The translations under genes and the position numbers were made by a program. A stretch of DNA of 64,000 nucleotides from the NCBI GenBank assembly GCA_026018925.1, contig JAKSZU010000003.1, forward strand, positions 186,540,005 to 186,604,004, in the 5' to 3' direction. This DNA comes from Tupaia tana (taxonomy: Eukaryota > Chordata > Mammalia > Scandentia > Tupaiidae). Shown piece after piece: positions 1-11,026 of the stretch (its first letter is position 1; each line of letters starts with the position of its first letter). Under the pieces are notes generated by a model. That model was not told the origin of the DNA. It did not search any database and was given only the letters and a program-made list of their open reading frames with translations.

Positions 1-425
1 CTTCTGGATATTTATCCAAAAGAATTGAAATCAGGATTTTGGAGATACTAGCACTCACATGTTCACAACAGCCAGAGACTTGGCAACATTATTCATAGTA
101 GCCAAGATATGGAAACAACTCATATGTCCATTGGCAGGTGAATGAATAAAGAAAATGCATATAGATACAATGGAATATATTCAGCCTTTAAAAAGAAGGA
201 AATTTTGCATTATGCAATAACATTAATGTACTTTGAGAACATTATGCTAAGTGAAATGAGCCAGTCACAGAAAAACGTTTACTATATGCTTTCCTTTACA
301 TGCACTCTATTCATAGAATTTGTAATTTGTGTAATGGTTGTTGACAGAGTTTGGAGGGAGGGGAAAATGGAAAGTTACTAATCAACAGGCATAAAGTATC
401 AGTTAAGTAAGATGCATAAGTTCTA
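1..425 (+). repeat. Old L1 3' end (left part)
   Basis: The text follows the mammalian L1 ORF2-tail/3'-UTR pattern: 'catagtagccaagatatgg', then 'tgtccattggcaggtgaatg', an 'atggaatata' segment and 'attatgctaagtgaaatgag'. It is split by the SINE at 426 and resumes at 692. The open frame at 142-381 is part of this L1 and not a gene. Confidence 0.85.
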
Positions 426-675
426 GGGACCAGCAGATGTCTTGATGGTTGCGTCACTGGACTCCCACATGGCCGACCACAGTTCAAGTATCAGACCTGG
501 AGGCTTAAAACTCTGGCTGGGTGTGGTGTGTGTGTGCCAAAAATCCCAAGAGGAGAGTATAGGAGAAGCAATTGTGGTGTGGCCATCTCCCCTGGGGCGT
601 GATTTCTCACTTTCTGTCTTTCTCTCGCTCTCCAGCAAGCGCACATGCCTTATACACATCTCTTTTTAAAAAATC
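426..675 (+). repeat. SINE-L inserted in the L1 3' end
   Basis: Full-length copy from GGGACCAGCAG to an A-rich tail. The short duplication AAGTTCT (418-424 and 692-698) marks the target site inside the L1. Confidence 0.85.
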
Positions 676-691
676 TGTATCTATATATCTA

Positions 692-779
692 AAGTTCTGG
701 AGATCTGTATAAAATTGTATTATACTCTTAAAAATTTGTTGAGCAGATCTCATGTTAACAGAATAAAATTTAAAAGTTA
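692..779 (+). repeat. Old L1 3' end (right part)
   Basis: Continues the L1 3' UTR after the SINE ('aagttctggagatctgtata', then 'aaaatttgttgagcagatct'). Confidence 0.7.
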
Positions 780-789
780 TAATAGTTCT

Positions 790-879
790 GGGGCCAGCAG
801 GTAGTTTGGATGTTCAGTGCTGGACTACCATGTGGGACTATGGTTCAAGTTCTTGACCTGGTAGCTTAAAACTCATGCC

Positions 880-925
<46 letters not shown>

Positions 926-1033
926 ATACCCAAAAAATCCTGAGAGGAGAAGGGATTGTGGCATGGCCATCTCTCCAGTGAGTGATTTGTCACGAGAGCA
1001 CACACCCTATAGCAAAAATCACCCCCCCCCCCA
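790..1033 (+). repeat. SINE-L with (TG)n expansion
   Basis: Head, body and 'cctatagcaaaaatc' end are recognisable. The TSD TAATAGTTCT occurs at 780-789 and 1043-1052. Its end carries a run of 12 C where the A tail should begin. Confidence 0.85.
882..924. repeat. (TG)n microsatellite inside a SINE-L
   Basis: About 21 uninterrupted TG units, grown from the GTGTGCGTG segment of the SINE body. Confidence 0.95.
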
Positions 1034-1052
1034 TAAAAGCAGTAATAGTTCT

Positions 1053-1229
1053 TTTTTTTAAAGAATTATTTTATTTAATTTTTTTATTCATTGCCATTAT
1101 TTTATTTTATTTTTTTGAAGTTGACCAGAGAGAAAAGGAAACTGAGAAAGCAAGCTGCCATGTCCAGGACTCCAACTAGTCAGTCATGTGATAGTTCAGC
1201 CACCTTAACCATGCCACCTGCCAGACCCC
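1053..1229 (-). repeat. SINE-S
   Basis: T/A-rich tail, then 'gttgaccagagag', 'gagaaagcaagctgcc' and the head end 'ccacctgccagacccc'. Head to the right. Confidence 0.8.
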
Positions 1230-1463
1230 AAACGTTTTAATAGTCTAATTGTGATTTGAACTCATACTACTTGGTTGGTAACATAGTCTCCATATAGTTC
1301 GTTTAAATTTGAATAAAATATTAAATTTTACATTTTTTAATGCTGTGTACTTTAAGTGCTATTTGTTGATATTTTTAGTATTCATCTTTACATAACATAA
1401 GATGATAATTGACTGTGTTATTTGTAGGAAATGAGGATAACCAGTGATCAGAAAGTCAGTTTA

Positions 1464-1692
1464 GGGGACAGCTAGTGACATGGTAGTTAAGGTGACTTCA
1501 TCCCACCTGACCAACTGTGTGTTTTGAGACCTAGACTCAGCGGCTTGTAAAATATACCAAGTACATGCTCAAAATATCTAGAGAGAATGGAGAAGCAATT
1601 GCAATGTGGCCATCCCCAATACAAGTACTTTTCTCACTTTCCCTCTCCCTGTCTTACTGCAGTGAGCACATGTGCCCTACAGCAAATTTAAG
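1464..1692 (+). repeat. Diverged SINE-L
   Basis: Poorly kept head ('ggggacagctagtgacatgg') but a clear body ('gagagaatggagaagc', 'tgtggccatcccc') and a 'gccctacagcaaatt' end. The flanks 1230-1463 and 1693-2100 hold AT-rich DNA that I cannot assign. Confidence 0.7.
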
Positions 1693-2101
1693 AAAAAGAA
1701 AAGAAAATCAGTTTAGAATTAAAAAACAAACTTTGTTATTTAGGATTTTGAACCAGTGATTCTTTCTTTCCGGGATAAGTCTGTGACTACAATGTAGAAT
1801 TCTTTCTGTATAAAGTAATTCAATGATGGTAGTGAATATGGTGGAATGATAGAATTTAGTATGCAAATGATGAGCTTAAAAGAAATATTTTTTGGTCACA
1901 ACAGGTAGCTCTTTCTTCTACAGGATACCCTCATGGTATGTACTCATGTTTTTTGATAATTTTATGTGGGAGATACTTTGTTTCATAAAAATGGGTTTAA
2001 GTCTGAAAAAAATTCTTGACTGTCAGTTTACTAGCTGTTGAAACAGATTGCTAGGGGACATCATTTTGTCATTATCGATATTAAAAAAAATAATACTTCT
2101 T

Positions 2102-2268
2102 GAGGACAAGCAGGTGGCATGGTGGTTAAGGTGCTGGACACTCCCACATGGCCGACCACGGTTTGAGTCCCAGACCTGGTGGCTTGCCTTCTCACTTTCC
2201 CTCTCTCTCTTTCTCTGTCTCTGGTCAAATTTAAAAATAAGTGAATGAGTAAATAAATAATTTAAAAA
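2102..2268 (+). repeat. SINE-S
   Basis: Head 'caggtggcatggtggttaag', 'ggtggcttgccttctcac', CT-rich stretch, 'ctctggtcaaatt' and an AAATAAATAA tail. Confidence 0.85.
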
Positions 2269-2293
2269 AATACTCCTCTTTTTACTCCAGTAC

Positions 2294-2564
2294 TTTTTTT
2301 TTTTTTTTTTTTTTTTGAGAGGTTTTTGCTATAGGGCAAGTGCGCTCACCATAAAATCAGAGAGAGACAGAGAGACAGAAAGTGAGAAATCAACCCTCAG
2401 GGGGGATGGCCACACCACAATCCCTTCTCCATTCTCCTCTCAGGATCTTGGGCGTGCACGCACACGCACTTGGCATGAGTTTAAGACACCAGGTCTGGGA
2501 TTCAGACCGTGGTCGACTACATGGGAGTCCAGCAACATAGCCATTACACCAACTGCTGGTCCCC
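2294..2564 (-). repeat. SINE-L, long T-run
   Basis: A long T-run, then GAGAGGTTTTTGCTATAGGGC and the full body to 'aactgctggtcccc'. TSD of type ACTCCAGTACT/ACTCCAATACT on both sides. 2565-3095 is AT-rich and unassigned. Confidence 0.9.
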
Positions 2565-3095
2565 AACTCCAATACTTTCTAAGATACTGTATTCTAAGAA
2601 ATTTTGGATTGTGGGGTGTAATGTGTTTGGAAATAAATAAAAGCCATTTTCAAAAAAATGGGCCTTTGAAGCTTAAATTTTGTTACTAGATTTTGAATCA
2701 ACTTATCTCACACATGCTTGATTAGTTGTTTGAACATCTTACAAGATCCTTATAAGTCTAAACCAAGAGAATACAAACATTTTCTACTAGAAAATAAACT
2801 GAAAGTATATTTACTATATAGTTTAAAATATATTAATTACAGTAGCATATTAAATATACTAAATATACTTAGTTCACTCTTTTTCAGTACAAGAGTGAAA
2901 TGACTGTTTTTTAATTAGAGACTTACCTGTGTGGTTTAGGGAAAATCAGTAAGTATAGATTCTAGGTAGTAATCAACATACTTCTATGAAGAGCTGATCA
3001 CAGATGTATTTAATACATTTCTCTGAAACACTGACTTTTTGTAGATAAACAGGTAACAAGAGCAACATAGCCAGATTTAATAAAGCTTTTGTGTT

Positions 3096-3345
3096 TTTTT
3101 TTTTTTTTTTTTCTTTTTGAGAGAGATTTTTGCTATAGTGTGTGCACTCGTTGGAGAGACAGACAGAAAGCGAGAAGCCACCCTCCCTCTCCCCAGGGGA
3201 GATGGCCATGCCACAGTCCTTTCTCCTCTTGAGATCTTAGGCACATGCACAGTAAATGAGTTTTAAGTTGCTGAGTCCAGGACTCAAACCGCAGTCGACT
3301 ATGTGGGAGTCCAACGACATAACCATTATACCATCTGCTGCTCTC
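3096..3345 (-). repeat. SINE-L
   Basis: T-run, 'gagagatttttgctatagtg', body and 'ccatctgctgctctc' end. The flanks share AAGCTT(C)TTTGTGTTTT, an imperfect TSD. Confidence 0.85.
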
Positions 3346-3609
3346 AAGCTTCTTTGTTTTTATGGAGCAGTCATTGATGTTAAGTCAGTTATAGGAGCTA
3401 TGTATTATATAGAAGTTGTAACTTGTAAAAATACTTAGTGCAAATAAGCATTTGCAGTTAAAACACTTAGTAAACAATTGTTTGTTTTTTCTTTCAACCT
3501 CTCTGAACTCAGGTTTGTTCAGTTACTAATTTTCACCATTAAGCCTATCAAATATTTTTATAGATGATAAAAAAATTAAGTTATATTAAATAGTTGAAAA
3601 CCAAGAATA

Positions 3610-3861
3610 GGGACCAGCAGATAGTATAATGTTTACATTGCTGAGCTTCCATGTAGTGGACCCCTGTTCAAGTCCTGGACCTGGCAGCTTGAAACCCCTA
3701 CTGGGCAGGTGTGCCCAAGATTGTAAGAGAAGAATGGAGGAGGAGGGATTGTGGTGTGGCCATCTCCCCTTGGGGGATGATTTCTTGCTTTCTGTCATTG
3801 TCTCTCTCTCTGACCAGCACATATGCCCTATATCAAAAATCTCTCTAAAGAAAAAAAAAAG
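3610..3861 (+). repeat. SINE-L with 13-bp TSD
   Basis: Complete from GGGACCAGCAGATAG to the A-rich tail. Perfect TSD AAAACCAAGAATA at 3597-3609 and 3862-3874. Confidence 0.9.
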
Positions 3862-3910
3862 AAAACCAAGAATAAAAATCAAGTTACTTTGTATAATCTG
3901 TTTAAAAAAT

Positions 3911-4112
3911 AAGGACCACAACATAATAGTTAAGGCACTGGATCCCACATGGCCTACTCCAGTTTGAGTCCTGTACCTGGCAACCTGAAAATCATGCCGG
4001 CATATGTGTGTGCACACCCAAAATCCTGAGAGGATACTGAAGGAGAAGGGGTGATTTCTCACTTTCCCTCTCTGCCTCTGTCTAGGAAGCGTATGCGCCC
4101 TTTGGCAGAAAA
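3911..4112 (+). repeat. Diverged SINE-L
   Basis: Head 'aaggaccacaacataatagt', body with 'atcctgagaggata' and the end 'gcgccctttggcag'. The body has a deletion of the GGAGAAGGGATTGTGGCATGG part. 4113-4477 is unassigned. Confidence 0.75.
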
Positions 4113-4477
4113 CTGGAGGAGGGGAGTAAGTATGTTTTGTTTCAGTCTGGGTAGAAATAAACCAAACAATGAGTAGATTCTAGAAATATCTAGAACTAAG
4201 TATAGCAGATAAGGCTATAGTTGAAGTTCTAAAGTGTAATGTGTGGAGATTTGCATGTGTATATTGTGCATACATATAAATCTTACAAGATTTGTAAAAT
4301 ATGGGAATAATTGAAAAATTACATTTGTTAGAAAATGTTAAGAGTTATTCTAAAGAGGAACAAGCCTAAGGGGGTCACTTAACCATTCACATGGTTGAAA
4401 ATAATTATTAAGAGAAAAATATTGCTCATTTATTTTCTGTATGCTATAAAGATAGCTAGAGAAAATGTACTCTTTTT

Positions 4478-4682
4478 AATTGCCAGTGGGTGCATGTGCT
4501 CACCAGAGATAACAGGCTAGTGGAGAAGCACACTCAAAGGGGCCTGGTTATGCCACAACCTCTTCTCCATGTCTCCATCCTTTCAGGTTTTTGGAGACAC
4601 ACCTGGTGTGTTTTTCAAGCTGCTGGGTCTGGGATTTAAACCTCCATTGGCCAGTTCTCTAAACTGACTGCAGGGCTAGCCC
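4478..4682 (-). repeat. Old SINE-L relative
   Basis: Decayed copy of an older subfamily: 'attgccagtgggtgcatgtgctcaccag' is the tail end and 'actgcagggctagccc' is the head end. Confidence 0.6.
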
Positions 4683-5540
4683 AAGAGAAAATGAATTTAA
4701 ACTATTAGATTGATTTACACTGGTGTAAACAACATCTGGTAAACTCTAAAATGGGATACTACAGAAGAATATATACTTATCATTTTTGGTGGCAGCTCTG
4801 AGTGTGAGATATTTTCATTATCTTAGAGATGGTAATTTACTTAGAAGTATAGAATGTTTGAAATAGAGGAACTGTAGTCTCAATTCTTGAGGTTTATGCT
4901 TTTGTTCAAAGTGGTGGTGTTTTTTTTTTTGTTCTAGAATTTTATCATTTAATTTTTCACTTTAGCAAGATGTTGAACCTACTGATCTGATAAAGATTAC
5001 TGTAATTCCTCAAATGAACTAAACAAAAATTAAAAATTATTAAAAGTGCTTGTCTTATTCAGTAACTTAAAAGGAATATGCAAGTCAATTATTTCTTGTT
5101 TCTTCCTGATTGACTTAATTTTTATTTTTGTTTCATTTCAGTTATGACTGGAAAAATAGGAGTTACATTATTCAGTATACAGTGAATCATGTTGATAGAA
5201 TCATGTGATGATTCTCAGTAGAAATGATTTCAGATGCTTAAAAGCTGGTTTCTGCTTTTGAAGAGAAAGCGAAGTTCTTTTCTGTTTGAATTCAGGTGTC
5301 CATTTATGATAATGGTGGTATTTTAGATCCATGAGGAGAGGATTTACTCTTCAATAAGTGATATTGAGACTATTGATTATTCATTTGGAAAACCTTCAGT
5401 TAATTTAATTTCCTACTCTATTCAGTACTAAAACTTATATTCCAAATGTTTGAAGAGTTCAATATTTTCTTTTTAAAAAATTGTAAAAGAATTATAGGGA
5501 AGTGTTTTCTTCAAAACAAGGCTAAAAAAAATCCAAAATC
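4683..5540. other. SINE-free stretch, no gene recognised
   Basis: AT-rich DNA without a repeat I can name. A pyrimidine tract with 'tttcatttcag' at 5131-5141 is acceptor-like, followed by an ATG with only 13 codons before a stop. I see no good donor and do not call an exon. Confidence 0.4.
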
Positions 5541-5785
5541 AGGCTAGCAGGGGCATGGAGGTTAAGGTGCTGAATCTCATGTGGCCAGCTGCACAGTTTG
5601 AATATTAGACCTGGCTGCTTAAAACTCAGGCCAGATGTGTGCCTGCTTGCCCAAAATCACAAGAGGAGATTGGAGGAGAAGGGATTGTGATGTGGCCATC
5701 ACCTCTAGGATGTGATTTCTCACTCTTCTCTCTTGTTCTCTTTGACGAGCGAGTACACCCTATAGCAAAACCCAACAAAAATCTG
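5541..5785 (+). repeat. SINE-L
   Basis: Diverged head ('gctagcaggggcatggaggt'), clear body and a 'ccctatagcaaaaccc' end. Confidence 0.8.
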
Positions 5786-5833
5786 AAGCCATTAAAGAAA
5801 CATGAAGAAATTAACTTCATAGAAATTAATTGA

Positions 5834-5985
5834 TGGGCCAGTAGATGGCATAGTGGCTACTTCACTGGACTCCTACATGGCAGACCATGGTTCAATTTCC
5901 TGACCATGACATGGCCACCGCCGGCACCGCCCCCCCAACAAGTGCATGCACCCTAAGGCAAAAACCTCTTTAAAAAAAAAAATTG
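5834..5985 (+). repeat. SINE-L with internal deletion
   Basis: Head 'gggccagtagatggcatagt' runs through the B-box region, then jumps to the 3' end 'ccctaaggcaaaaacctctt' plus A-run. The middle of the body is lost and replaced by a short C-rich piece. Confidence 0.75.
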
Positions 5986-6178
5986 TAGTTCTGTGCAATG
6001 AAGTGTGCAGTAAATAAACCTAAAGAAAAAATTGCAGCTTACCTGACATACACGTGATTAATGTGAGTTTTCATTAAAATGTTTTAGACATAAAATATTA
6101 CTTATGGAGTTGAACTCTTTTAAAAAAAAGTCCACCCTATTCCTCTCCTCACTTTAATTCTTCTCAGAAGCATCTACT

Positions 6179-6446
6179 GGGACCAGCAATTAGCGTAATG
6201 GCTATGTCGCTGGACTCCCACATAGTCGACCATGGTTCACGTCCCGGACCCGGTGGCTTAAACTTACACCGGGCGCGTGTGCGTGCATGCCCAAGATCTC
6301 GAGAGGAGAATGGAGGAGAAGGGATTGCGGCGTGGCCATTCCCCCTGGGGGGGTGATTTCTCGCTTTCTATCTCTCTGTCTCTGTCTGGTGAGCGCACGC
6401 GCTCTATAGCAAAAACCTCTCCAAAAAAAAAAAAAAAAAAAAAAAA
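6179..6446 (+). repeat. Young SINE-L
   Basis: Near-consensus copy (AGTTAGCGTAATGG type head, 'gggcgcgtgtgcgtgc', 'gagcgcacgcgctctatag') with a 25-base A tail and a perfect TSD AAGCATCTACT (6168-6178 and 6445-6455, overlapping the tail). Confidence 0.95.
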
Positions 6447-6666
6447 GCATCTACTCATAAATTCAATGTGATCTGTTCATTCAATTTTAAATACTATTAC
6501 ATATAACATATAAATGTGTGTCTTTAAACATTTAGTTGTTTAGAGATATTTGGGTTGTTGCTGTGTAAAATTAAGAGCTTATCTTCAGGATGTTTATGGT
6601 TCTCAAAAGATGTTTCAAGTATAAGTGCCAAGTAAGTGGTACAGATCATGAGTGCTGGTGTCCTGG

Positions 6667-6860
6667 AAGCCTGAATTTTTTTTTTTTTTTTTAATTGTCA
6701 AAGAGCACATATACTTGGGACAGGAAAGGGAAATTCTTTCTTTTCTGTTTCTTCATCTTCAGAATTTGGGGTACTCATATGCACATGGTGCGTTTTTCAA
6801 GCCACCAGAGCCAGGATTTGAACAGGGTCATTCATGTGGGATCCAACTCCCTTTAGCACT
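6667..6860 (-). repeat. Old SINE-L relative
   Basis: T-run, then 'aattgtcaaagagcacatat' and 'catgtgggatccaactccct'. Belongs to the older subfamily whose head reads AGTTGGATCCCACATGG on the other strand. Confidence 0.65.
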
Positions 6861-6957
6861 AGGCACTCTCCCATCTTCAGAACTTTACCACCTGTGGAAT
6901 AATCTCATTTATTAGCGTAGTATTTGAAGTCTGCTACACTTTGGTTGCCTTTCTTTT
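6861..6957. repeat. Copy 1 of a local 90-bp duplication
   Basis: Starts AGGCACTCTCCCATCTTCAG and ends 'acactttggttgcctttc'. Nearly identical DNA recurs at 7717-7727 plus 8002-8093, where a SINE has split it. Confidence 0.9.
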
Positions 6958-7056
6958 TTTTTTTCTTTCTTTTTTCTTTTTTAAAGAAAGCAAGCCACCA
7001 GGTCTGGGACTCAAACTACCGTTGGCCATGTGGGACATTAACCACCTGCCGGCCCT
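6958..7056 (-). repeat. SINE-S fragment
   Basis: T/C-rich tail, 'aaagcaagccaccaggtctg' and the head end 'ccacctgccggccc'. 7057-7445 holds DNA resembling an old mammal-wide repeat ('gacttcccagagaaagtgta'), class not assigned. Confidence 0.75.
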
Positions 7057-7445
7057 GGGATACTTGAATTTTAATGTTTGGTAATGTTGCCAAAATTTGT
7101 TTTTATGAAAGGTTTCTAATTTGTAATGTCATCATTAATTTGTGAAATTACATGTTATTGAATGCATGAGTATTTTAAATACTTAGGAGTAGAGCAACAG
7201 CTAGTCTTAGAGCAGAAATGATTTAGAAAGACTTCCCAGAGAAAGTGTATACTTAAACTGGATCTTGAAGAATGAGTATGCCACAGAAAAAAGGGAAAAA
7301 GATATCTTTACTGAAGGGAAATGGGCTAGGCAAAGGGCATGGAAGAATTACCAGGGCAGAATTCTTACTGTTACCATACTGTATTCATGTCTCAGTGTAT
7401 TTTTATTATGTTAGCATTTCTTTCTGTCTGTCTGTCTGTCTTTCT

Positions 7446-7682
7446 GAGAGATTTTTGCTATAGGGTGAGTGCATTTGCCAGAGAGATAGAAAGAGAGAAG
7501 TCACCCCCCGGGAGGGAGGGGGCAGTGGCCACACTGCAATCCCTTCCCCTCCATTTTCCTCTTGGAATCTTGGGCACACACACATGCGCCCAGTGTGAGT
7601 TTAAGCCACTGGGTCCGGGACTGGAACCATGTTTCACTACATGGGAGTCCAGCGACATAGTCATTATGCCAGCTGCTAGTCC
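7446..7682 (-). repeat. SINE-L with (CTGT)n instead of T-run
   Basis: GAGAGATTTTTGCTATAGGG to 'cagctgctagtcc'. The tail side is 'ctgtctgtctgtctgtctt'. Flanks share GCATTT(T)CTT. The palindrome has grown to a mixed C/G run (7505-7523). Confidence 0.9.
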
Positions 7683-7728
7683 TGCATTTTCTTAAAGAGG
7701 AAATTAAAGTAAAATTAGGCACTCTCCT

Positions 7729-7992
7729 GGGACCAGCAGTTGGTGTAATGGCTATGTTGCTGGACTCCCATGTAGTCGACTGTGGTTCGAGTTCTAGACC
7801 CGGTGGTTTAAACTCACTCTGGGTGTGTATACATGTGTGCCCAAGATCCTGAGAGAATGGAGAAGGGGTTGCGGCGTGGCCATTGCCCCCCCCCCCCCCG
7901 GGGGGGGAGAGATTTCTCGCTTTCTGTCTCTCTGTCTCTGTTTGTCCTTCTGGTGAGCGTACGTGCCCTATAGCAAAACCTCTCCAAAAAAA
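7729..7992 (+). repeat. SINE-L splitting duplication copy 2
   Basis: Complete copy. TSD GCACTCTCC at 7719-7727 and 7993-8001. The palindrome is expanded to about 12 C followed by 8 G (7887-7908). Confidence 0.95.
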
Positions 7993-8001
7993 GCACTCTC
8001 C

Positions 8002-8093
8002 CATCTTCAGACCTTTACTCTACCACCTGTGGAATAATCTCATTTATTAGTACAGTATTTGAAGTCTGCTACACTTTGGTTGCCTTTTTTTTT
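8002..8093. repeat. Copy 2 of the local 90-bp duplication
   Basis: CATCTTCAG... to 'acactttggttgccttttt' repeats 6872-6957 with only a few changes. Together with 7717-7727 it restores the same unit. Confidence 0.9.
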
Positions 8094-8167
8094 TAATGAT
8101 TCTTCTTTGACAGACTCATCTACACATTGTTATCTACACATTGTTCTTGAATGAAGTATACACATTA

Positions 8168-8480
8168 CAGGTTGGATATTCCTTAACCACAGTGCTTGGT
8201 ATCAGAAATGGGGGGGGCAGGAGGGTCTGGAAAATTCACATACATATAATGAGGTGTCTTGGGGACGGCACCCAGGTCTAAATACAAAATTACTTTTATA
8301 TATTATATATACTTTATACACATTGCATGAAAGTAATTATGTACAATATTTTTGTATTGCAGCATTTTGACTGACCTATCACATGAGGTCAGGTATAGAA
8401 TTTTCTACTTGTGCTCAAAAAGTTTCAGAATTTGAAGAATTTTGAATTTTTTGTATTAGAGATGCAACATATACAGCTAG
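8168..8480. repeat. Ancient Tigger-like DNA transposon remnant
   Basis: Begins 'caggttggatattccttaac' and 'agtgcttggtatcagaa' and ends with 'gtgctcaaaaagtttcagaa' and 'gtattagagatgcaaca', the decayed palindromic ends of a mammalian Tigger-type element with these termini. Subfamily not assigned. Confidence 0.6.
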
Positions 8481-8782
8481 TACTGTACTGGGTCTTTTTG
8501 ATGCTTTTCAAATTGTGAATTCAGTGATTGCTTGACCTCAGTATTCAGTCACTTCCATTTATGTGTCATTCCTTCTTGGTAGCTACCCATATCCAATCTC
8601 AGCCACTTACATTTATGTCATTTACAGTTATGTTTCAGGGGTAAAGAATTATCAGTAAATATCTCGTAGTATTTTACATAGTAAGCTTATTTTGTTCACT
8701 ATCCTGAATGCTTTTATTTATAATTCTATTTAACAGTGAAGTTCATAAATATTCATTAGAATGTAGCTTCCCTATTAATAGG

Positions 8783-8841
8783 ATATCAGAAAAGTCATGG
8801 CATATTTATTCTATGGAAAATGTGTTATGATTTTTCTGACA
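8783..8841. repeat. Small mariner-like palindromic element
   Basis: Arms TCAGAAAAGTCATGGCA (8785-8801) and TGTGTTATGATTTTTCTGA (8821-8839) are inverted repeats. Same family as 49821-49896 and 58271-58338. Confidence 0.7.
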
Positions 8842-9029
8842 AACTAATAAATGTCTGATGTGTATCAAGGTGGACTTACAGTATTCAATAGAAATAATGT
8901 GTAAGTCATATGCTAAGCATAACAAAATATTTTCAAAAACATTTAAATAACAATGAGCTACCTTGATACATGAGGAAACAACATAAGGAATTATAATAAT
9001 TATTATAATTACTATTTAGTAGTAGTAAT

Positions 9030-9200
9030 GATAGGTATCACTTACTGATCACTCTATTCTAGGCAGACACTAAATGCTTGTTTTAATCTTATAACACCCT
9101 ACATCATGTAGGTAATGTCCTACCTATTTTACATATGAGGAAACAGAAATTCAGGGAGTGGAACATACAAGAGCTAGTAAATGGCAACCATAGGATTAGA
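9030..9200 (-). repeat. MIR
   Basis: 'ctattctaggcagacactaa', 'acatatgaggaaacagaaat' and 'aagagctagtaaatggcaac' follow the reverse complement of the mammal-wide MIR SINE. 8481-9029 and 9201-9551 are otherwise unassigned. Confidence 0.8.
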
Positions 9201-9551
9201 GTGTCTTTCTAATTAGGCAGCCTGAGTGAAGTTATAATTACTATGTTATACTGTATCAATAATCATTATCTCCCATGTAAAAGTTTTTAAAAGTACATTT
9301 TTCTTGGAAGAGTAAACATTTTTGTTACATGGAAACGATCACTAAATTGTACTGAGTTACCTGCTTTTAGAAGGAGAAAGGAATAATGAGACATCACTTA
9401 GCTATTTCCAGTGAAAAATCTGAAAATTCAGAGAAGCATAAAGAGAAATTGAAATTTGCAGCCTTTGAACAAACTAGAGAAAATGACCTACTTTCATTTG
9501 GTGTAAGAAAGACCTATAATATATAGAAGAATTGAAGTTATATATAATACC

Positions 9552-9815
9552 TTTTTTTTTTTTTTTGGAGAGATTTTCACTATAGGGCGCGTGCGCTCGC
9601 CAGACAGACAGAGAGAGACATAGAGACAGAAAGCGAGAAATCACCCCCCGGGGGGATGGTCACGCTGCAATCCCTTCTCCATTCTCCTCTCAGGATCTTG
9701 GGCACGCACTCACACGTGCCCGGCGTGAGTTTTAAGCCACCGGGTCCGGGATGCGAACCACGGTCAACTACGTGGGAGTCCAGCGACATAGCCATTACGC
9801 TAACTGCTGGTTCCC
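9552..9815 (-). repeat. Young SINE-L, subfamily b
   Basis: Carries the b variants GGTCACGC, GTGAGTTTTAAG, GGGATGCGAACC and CTGGTTCCC. TSD TATAATACC at 9543-9551 and 9816-9824. Confidence 0.95.
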
Positions 9816-9824
9816 TATAATACC

Positions 9825-10077
9825 TTTTTTAAAAAGAGGTTTTTTGCTATAGGGCATGTATACTCGCCAGAGAGAGGGAGAGACAGAGAAAGTGAGAAAG
9901 TGAGAAATCAACCCCGGGGGGGATGGCCACACCACAATCCCTTTTCCTTTTGGGATCTTGGGCATACATGCACATGCTCCCTGAGTGATTTTTTTCAAGC
10001 TACAGGGTCCAAGACTCAAACTGTGGTCAGCCAGGCTGGAGTCCAGTGAAGTAACCACTATGCCATCTACTGGCCCC
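9825..10077 (-). repeat. SINE-L
   Basis: Directly abuts the TSD of the previous copy: 'tttttaaaaagaggtttttt' to 'ccatctactggcccc'. Older than its neighbour by substitutions. Confidence 0.85.
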
Positions 10078-10091
10078 AATTCTGTATGTTC

Positions 10092-10320
10092 TTTTTTTAT
10101 ATAGAGAGATTTTTGCTATAAGCCATGTGTGCTTGCCAGAAACAGAGAGACAGAAAGTAAGAAATCACCCCCCTCAGGGCCACGCCACAATACCTTCTCC
10201 ATTCTCCTCTCGGGATTTGGGGCATGCATGGCATGATTTTGAAGCCTCCAGGTCCAGGACTTGAACCACGTTGGCCATGCAGGAGTCCAGCCTTAAAACC
10301 ATTTCACCATCTGCTGGTCC
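10092..10320 (-). repeat. SINE-L
   Basis: Third same-orientation copy in a row, 'gagagatttttgctataagc' to 'ccatctgctggtccc'. 10321-10775 is AT-rich and unassigned. Confidence 0.85.
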
Positions 10321-10775
10321 CCTAATACTGTACATACTTTTTTATATTTTCCCTTACATTTAACATATCATTGTTTTTGCAATATAAATACATGTGTACA
10401 TGTATACATAGACGTATTCATTGAAAATTATTCTCAAGGACTGAATATTTCATGTATATATTTGAATTTATTTAATCTTGAATAAATTTAATTCTTTTTT
10501 TTTAAGTGTGTTTAATCTCTGTTGTTAAATATGTAGGGAAAATAATTTGTCCACATTGTAGCAAGAGAGATGTGAAAAATATGAAAGAGTAAGAGGATAG
10601 AGAGATTCAAATGTAAGATCAATGTCCAAAAGAAATTTTAGAAGGAAAGATTAGACAGTAGTTAGAGAAACAGTAGTTAATGAGATAGTGAGTAAAAGCT
10701 TTTCAGGATTAAAGCTTTCACATCGAACTAAGTTTCAAATTAAATGAAGTTTGTATATTGAAATTGCGTATTGCT

Positions 10776-11025
10776 GGGACCAGCAATGGCATAATGGTTA
10801 TGTTGCTCGATTCGCACATAGTTGACTGTAGTCTGAGTCCTGGACTTGGCAGCTTAAAACTCATGCTGGGTGCATGTGCATGCGTGCCCACAATCCCGAA
10901 AGGAGAATGGAAGAGAAGAGATTGTGGTATGGCCATCCCCTCGGGGGTGATTTCTCACTTTCTGTCTCTGTCTCTCCGGCATGTGCACATGCTCTATATA
11001 TAGCAAAAATCTCTCAAAGAAATAA
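10776..11025 (+). repeat. SINE-L
   Basis: GGGACCAGCAATGGCATAATGG head, full body and 'tatagcaaaaatctctcaaa' end. Confidence 0.9.
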
Positions 11026-11026
11026 A

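Noticed and set aside
142..381. 79-codon + frame at the left edge
   Set aside because: It lies within an L1 3' end and reads through non-coding L1 DNA.
426..675. SINE heads as real tRNA genes
   Set aside because: A and B boxes are present, but the acceptor stem does not pair, there is a long non-tRNA body and an A tail with TSD. They are retroposons.
5141..5182. Possible alternative FBXO11 exon after 'tttcatttcag'
   Set aside because: The frame has 13 codons before a stop, no good donor follows and no family match is visible.
7501..8004. 167-codon minus-strand frame and the many similar frames of 60-160 codons
   Set aside because: They repeat the same phrases because they are translations of SINE-L copies in different frames. 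CpG-rich, stop-poor SINE bodies create them.
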